Assembly: GCA_964569715.1 (NCBI GenBank) | Contig: CAZMUD010000028.1 | Location: 1 to 14,315 of the forward strand | Source: CAZMUD01 sp964569715 | GTDB lineage: Bacteria; Chloroflexota; Dehalococcoidia; Dehalococcoidales; UBA2162 | Direction of reading: 5' to 3' | Length of the DNA stretch: 14,315 nucleotides | In this document: positions 11,282 through 14,315 of the stretch, piece by piece | Position numbering within the stretch: the first letter of the stretch is position 1 | Layout of the letters: each line of letters begins with the position of its first letter | Program-made: the position numbers and the translations under genes | The notes under the pieces: model-generated | The model's input: the letters and a program-made list of their open reading frames with translations, nothing else | Told to the model about the DNA's origin: nothing | The model's database searches: none

Positions 11282-12699
11282 CTCTGACCAATAGAAACCT
11301 GGTGACCATAGACGACCTATCCAATGGAGAAATTGAGGCAGTGTTTTCCCTGGCTGACGAGATGTCGGCGGCGATGGATAAACAGTCTAGCGTATGCCAA
11401 GGCAAAATCATGGCCAGCTTGTTTTTCGAGCCCAGCACCAGAACGCGGCTATCATTTGAGACGGCAATGCAACGGCTGGGGGGCAATGTCATAAGTGTGG
11501 CTGATGTCAAAGCGACCTCTCTAGCCAAGGGTGAAAGCATCGCCGATATGGCGAGGATAGTTGGCAGTTATGCCGATATTATTGTCATCAGGCATCCCTG
11601 GGAGGGAGCAGCAAAAGTAGTTGCTGACTACGCCGGTGTCCCGGTAATAAATGCTGGTGACGGAGGTCATGAACACCCAACCCAGACCTTGTGTGACCTC
11701 TATACCATTAAGAAGGAAAGGCAGACCATCAAAGGGTTAAAGATTGCTCTATGGGGAGATTTGAAATATGGGCGGACGATACATTCATTAGCCTATGCCC
11801 TGGCTAGATTCGGTGCCACTATTCTCTTTCGTCCCGGTCAAGGTCTTGAGCTGCCGGGTCATGTTCAAAGGAAACTAACCACAGAATATGGAGGTGAGCT
11901 GAAACAGTATGAGGCTCTAGGCCAGACAGTTAAGAAGGGACTTTTACCTCTGGATGCTATATACATAACGCCAAGCAGCCCACATCAATTGGCAATGATG
12001 CCTGATATCAGCATCCAGGTCGAGCTAAAAACGGGAGTGGACGCCCTTTATGTTACCCGGTTTCAGACAGAGAGACTTTCAGCTGAAACTGAAGGAGAGG
12101 GATTAAGAGGGGACTACCCGGTGGTAGATAAAAAGCTCCTCAAGGGAAAGGTGTTTAAGAAAACACTGGTTATGCACCCGCTGCCCCGTGTTGATGAGTT
12201 AGCCTATGAAGTGGATGCTGACCCGAGGAGTATGTACTTTAAACAGGCTGCCCGAGGGGTACCAGCCAGAATGGCACTAATAGCCCTCTTACTGGGAACA
12301 AAGGAGATTTCTGTTCCCAGAGAAGACGATTCCTTTGTCTATAAAAGAGACTATCATGTGTACCGGCGAGATTTCGGAGTCAGGTGCTCTAATCCAAGGT
12401 GTGTGTCGATGCAGGAAACCGAAACAAAGTATATTAAGCCCGAATTCAATATAGTAAGCAAGCGACCCTTGACCTTGAGGTGTGTTTACTGCGAGCACGA
12501 GGTTAACCCATCCTACATCGCCAGTGCAGAGTGGCATGATGGGACACTGGACAGCAAAAAATACCATAGCGCTGACAGCCATTGGGCTAGGAAAATTAAA
12601 CTGGAGAACCTGATTCTTTTCGACTCAGAAAGTGAGGCTGAGGCTCACGGTTTCAAGCCCAGCCACTTTGCTAAAACGCGTCACAAGAGAAATGATTAG
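11278..12699 (+). CDS. pyrB: Aspartate carbamoyltransferase fused to a PyrI-type zinc domain and an Ada-like tail
   Basis: A 473-residue protein, far longer than the usual PyrB of about 310. Residues 1-342 are the catalytic chain, joining carbamoyl phosphate to aspartate. It has FFEPSTRTRLSF (49-60), SLAKGES with K84, GHEHPTQTL (H133) and HPLPRVDEL (300-308). An extra segment of roughly 25 residues lies in the aspartate domain near 230-255. Residues about 345-415 carry C370-x4-C375 and C402-x2-C405, the cysteine spacing of the zinc domain of PyrI (CxxxxC, CxxC). The nucleotide-binding part of PyrI is absent. Residues about 428-466 (KYHSADSHWARKI, then NLILFDSESEAEAHGFKP) resemble the small Ada-type metal-binding module, but the cysteines I expect are Ser or His. 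The protein is translationally coupled to pyrR and followed by pyrC after 19 bases. Confidence 0.93.
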   Translation: MTLTNRNLVTIDDLSNGEIEAVFSLADEMSAAMDKQSSVCQGKIMASLFFEPSTRTRLSFETAMQRLGGNVISVADVKATSLAKGESIADMARIVGSYADIIVIRHPWEGAAKVVADYAGVPVINAGDGGHEHPTQTLCDLYTIKKERQTIKGLKIALWGDLKYGRTIHSLAYALARFGATILFRPGQGLELPGHVQRKLTTEYGGELKQYEALGQTVKKGLLPLDAIYITPSSPHQLAMMPDISIQVELKTGVDALYVTRFQTERLSAETEGEGLRGDYPVVDKKLLKGKVFKKTLVMHPLPRVDELAYEVDADPRSMYFKQAARGVPARMALIALLLGTKEISVPREDDSFVYKRDYHVYRRDFGVRCSNPRCVSMQETETKYIKPEFNIVSKRPLTLRCVYCEHEVNPSYIASAEWHDGTLDSKKYHSADSHWARKIKLENLILFDSESEAEAHGFKPSHFAKTRHKRND

Positions 12700-12718
12700 G
12701 AAAGATGTGTAAAAAGCA

Positions 12719-14056
12719 ATGAAACCCTTGCTTATTCGAGGTGGTCATATAATCGACCCCAGCCAGGAGATAGATGAAGTTGGCAGTTTGCTTATCGCTG
12801 AAGGCAAAATCTCGTGGCTGGGCAAGGGAGAGATAATTCCACCCCAGCCTGATTATGATGTCCTTCCGGCTCAAGGGTTAATTGTCTGCCCTGGATTTAT
12901 TGACTTCCACTGCCATCTCAGGCAGCCCGGCTTTGAGGAGAAAGAAACCATCGCTACCGGAACCCGAGCCGCAGCCAGGGGTGGCTTTACCACTATCTGC
13001 TGTATGCCCAACACCAATCCGCCCTTGGATAATCAGGCTACCATAGAGTATGTAAAAGCGGAGGCGACTAAAGAAGCTACGGTTCGTGTTCTGCCTGTAG
13101 GCTGTATCTCTAAGGGTAGAAAGGGGAATGAATTAGCCCCAATGAGTGAACTGGCTTCAGCCGGGGTGGTTGGCTACAGCGATGATGGTGAGCCAGTAAT
13201 GAATTTACAGCTTATGCATCAGGCACTGGAGTTTAGCCACGCTTCGGGTCTGCCTATCATTGACCACTGTGAGGACAAGGCGCTCACTGATGGCGGACTT
13301 ATGAATGAGGGCGTAGTATCAACCAGGCTCGGGCTACGTGGAATGCCAGCCGCTGCTGAGGAGATTATGGTTGCTCGCAACCTGGCGCTAGCTCAATTGA
13401 CCGGGGGCTGGCTGCACATTGCCCATATCAGCACCGAAGGCTCGGTTGACCTTGTTGGTCGTGCCAGGGAGAAAGGCGTTCGGGTTACGGCTGAGGTCAC
13501 GCCACACCACCTGACCCTGACCGAGGAAAGGGTAACGGGCTATGATACCAATGCCAAGGTAAATCCACCCTTGAGGACTAAAAAGGACGTTCAAGCCTTG
13601 ATTCGGGGACTCAAGGGCAATGTGATTGATATTATTGCTACTGACCACGCCCCTCACACCGAAGCCGATAAGCGGGGCGAGTTTGCCCTGGCTGCCTTTG
13701 GCATCAGTGGCTTTGAAACTGCCCTGGGTAGCCTGATGAGTCTGGTGCATGATGGAAAGCTAACTCTGGCTACCCTCATTTCCAAGCTCACCTGTGAACC
13801 AGCCAGGATTATCGGTGATAGATACGGCAAACTGGGTACCCTGGCTATCGGCGCGCCGGCTGAGGTTACCATATTTGACCCCGATAGAAATTGGGTGGTT
13901 GACACTAATACCTTTGCTTCAAAGGGCAAGAATACCCCCCTGGCTGGCTCTATGCTCAAGGGCAAGGTAATGGCAACCATAGCACAGGGAAAACTGGTCT
14001 ATAAGGACGATTCAATTAAAGTTGAGGAGAAGAAGGAAATATCAAAGAGGGTTTAA
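12719..14056 (+). CDS. pyrC: Dihydroorotase (type I)
   Basis: A 445-residue amidohydrolase that closes carbamoyl-aspartate to dihydroorotate, the step after pyrB. Metal and substrate residues are visible: FHCHLRQPG (H64, H66, R68), SDDG (D155/D156), IDHCED (H183), HIAHIST (H236) and the catalytic aspartate in ATDHAPH (D309). The C-terminal part closes the composite beta domain (GAPAEVTIFDPDRNWVVD). In type I dihydroorotases an aspartate often replaces the bridging carboxy-lysine; SDDG at 154-157 fits that. The start is ATG 12719 with a weak ribosome-binding site (TAGGAAAGA), and the operon position suggests coupling to pyrB. The stop lies directly against a decayed repeat hairpin (14055-14072). 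Confidence 0.95.
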   Translation: MKPLLIRGGHIIDPSQEIDEVGSLLIAEGKISWLGKGEIIPPQPDYDVLPAQGLIVCPGFIDFHCHLRQPGFEEKETIATGTRAAARGGFTTICCMPNTNPPLDNQATIEYVKAEATKEATVRVLPVGCISKGRKGNELAPMSELASAGVVGYSDDGEPVMNLQLMHQALEFSHASGLPIIDHCEDKALTDGGLMNEGVVSTRLGLRGMPAAAEEIMVARNLALAQLTGGWLHIAHISTEGSVDLVGRAREKGVRVTAEVTPHHLTLTEERVTGYDTNAKVNPPLRTKKDVQALIRGLKGNVIDIIATDHAPHTEADKRGEFALAAFGISGFETALGSLMSLVHDGKLTLATLISKLTCEPARIIGDRYGKLGTLAIGAPAEVTIFDPDRNWVVDTNTFASKGKNTPLAGSMLKGKVMATIAQGKLVYKDDSIKVEEKKEISKRV

Positions 14057-14123
14057 GAGGAGTAAAGCCTCTCTAATATAACCACCTCCCCCTCTCTGGA
14101 GCGTAAGAGTCGTTGCGGGGGAG
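14055..14123 (-). repeat. Decayed two-hairpin repeat unit after pyrC
   Basis: AAGAGG-agtaaag-CCTCTCT at 14055-14073 looks like a decayed hairpin 2 (AAGAGGGGCGAAGCCCCTCT in intact units). CTCCCCC (14086-14092) and GGGGGAG (14117-14123) form a second stem. It begins on the last two bases of the pyrC stop codon and may serve as a transcript end. Confidence 0.45.
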
Positions 14124-14135
14124 TGATAGAAGGTA

Positions 14136-14196
14136 TGTCATTGCGAGGAGCCGAAGATAAAGATAAGATTGCTTCGCCTTCGGCTCACAATGACAC
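14136..14196. repeat. Palindromic repeat, GTCATTGCGAG family
   Basis: TGTCATTGCGAGGAGCCGAAG (14136-14156) pairs with CTTCGGCTCACAATGACA (14179-14196), with small mismatches, around a 22-base loop that contains GATTGCTTCGCC. It is the fuller form of the repeat at 1-40. Both lie next to a two-hairpin unit. Confidence 0.75.
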
Positions 14197-14230
14197 ATCA
14201 GACAGAAAGAGAATATTAAAAGGGGAGTCT

Positions 14231-14310
14231 AAGAGGGGCGAAGCCCCTCTTCAGAAAAATTCTTCCCCTTCCCCTTATCAAGGGGAAGGGGATAAAGGGG
14301 ATAGGGTTAC
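14231..14310 (-). repeat. Two-hairpin repeat unit E (inverted)
   Basis: Hairpin 2 (14231-14251) is AAGAGGGGC-GAA-GCCCCTCTT. Hairpin 1 (14265-14291) is CCCCTTCCCCTT-atc-complement. The unit ends GGGATAGGGTTAC, the reverse complement of the start of unit A. It is nearly identical to the matching part of copies 1 and 2 of the composite element. Confidence 0.8.
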
Positions 14311-14315
14311 TAAAC

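Noticed and set aside
12289..12582. Minus-strand reading frame opposite the zinc-domain part of pyrB
   Set aside because: The plus strand carries the correctly spaced cysteine pairs in frame with the catalytic domain, so the opposite frame is a shadow.
11278..12699. The long pyrB as a frameshifted merger of two genes
   Set aside because: The frame is continuous, the zinc-domain cysteines have PyrI spacing, and the linker is plausible, so a true fusion is more likely than an error.

Overview
The window (14.3 kb, about 50% GC by eye) is a chromosomal stretch of housekeeping genes riddled with short non-coding hairpin repeats. Gene content (GatCA amidotransferase, a PyrR-regulated pyrR-pyrB-pyrC operon, adenine deaminase, an NfeD-like protein, a small PH-domain membrane protein, paired MaoC-type dehydratases) and the style of the repeats suggest a Chloroflexota bacterium, probably of the Dehalococcoidia. 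That placement is inference from overall resemblance. No rRNA, tRNA, transposase, phage gene or CRISPR array was seen.

Layout: (1) 1-1290: repeat units, an intracellular trypsin-like protease (minus), a 28-codon remnant of the 3' end of a second gatA, and the gatA terminator. (2) 1289-3823: gatC, a PH-domain gene and gatA (minus), with a composite hairpin element sitting exactly at the 5' end of gatA. (3) 3932-6073: NfeD-like gene (plus), an unrecognised membrane protein (minus) and a rhomboid protease (plus). (4) 6128-9364: purine salvage, with hpt, an adenine deaminase gene split by a second copy of the element, and another phosphoribosyltransferase. (5) 9402-10389: a pair of MaoC-fold genes (minus) behind a strong promoter. 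(6) 10533-14056: PyrR attenuator leader, pyrR, an unusually long pyrB (catalytic chain plus PyrI-type zinc domain plus Ada-like tail) and pyrC. (7) 14057-14315: more repeat units.

The most unusual signal is the repeat element at 2747-3008 (forward) and 6744-6947 (reverse). The two copies are nearly identical, encode no protein, and each ends exactly where a gene begins. In the adenine deaminase case the original ATG and first eight codons survive upstream (6661-6684), and an 11-bp duplication brackets the insertion. In both cases the end of the element reads AAGGGGGTGA-GGTAG-ATA, an anti-Shine-Dalgarno complement at normal spacing in front of an ATA codon that is in frame with the interrupted gene. 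Neither gene has an ATG, GTG or TTG in the N-terminal stretch that protein homology requires. The element may therefore act as a portable ribosome-binding site and start codon that repairs the genes it disrupts. The rest of the element is stems with compensatory changes between copies, many capped by the GCGAAGC mini-hairpin.

Functionally the window joins de novo pyrimidine synthesis (pyrB, pyrC under PyrR control) with purine salvage (hpt, adenine deaminase) and tRNA-Gln amidation (gatC, gatA). Both hpt and the nfeD-like gene have promoters very close to their start codons.
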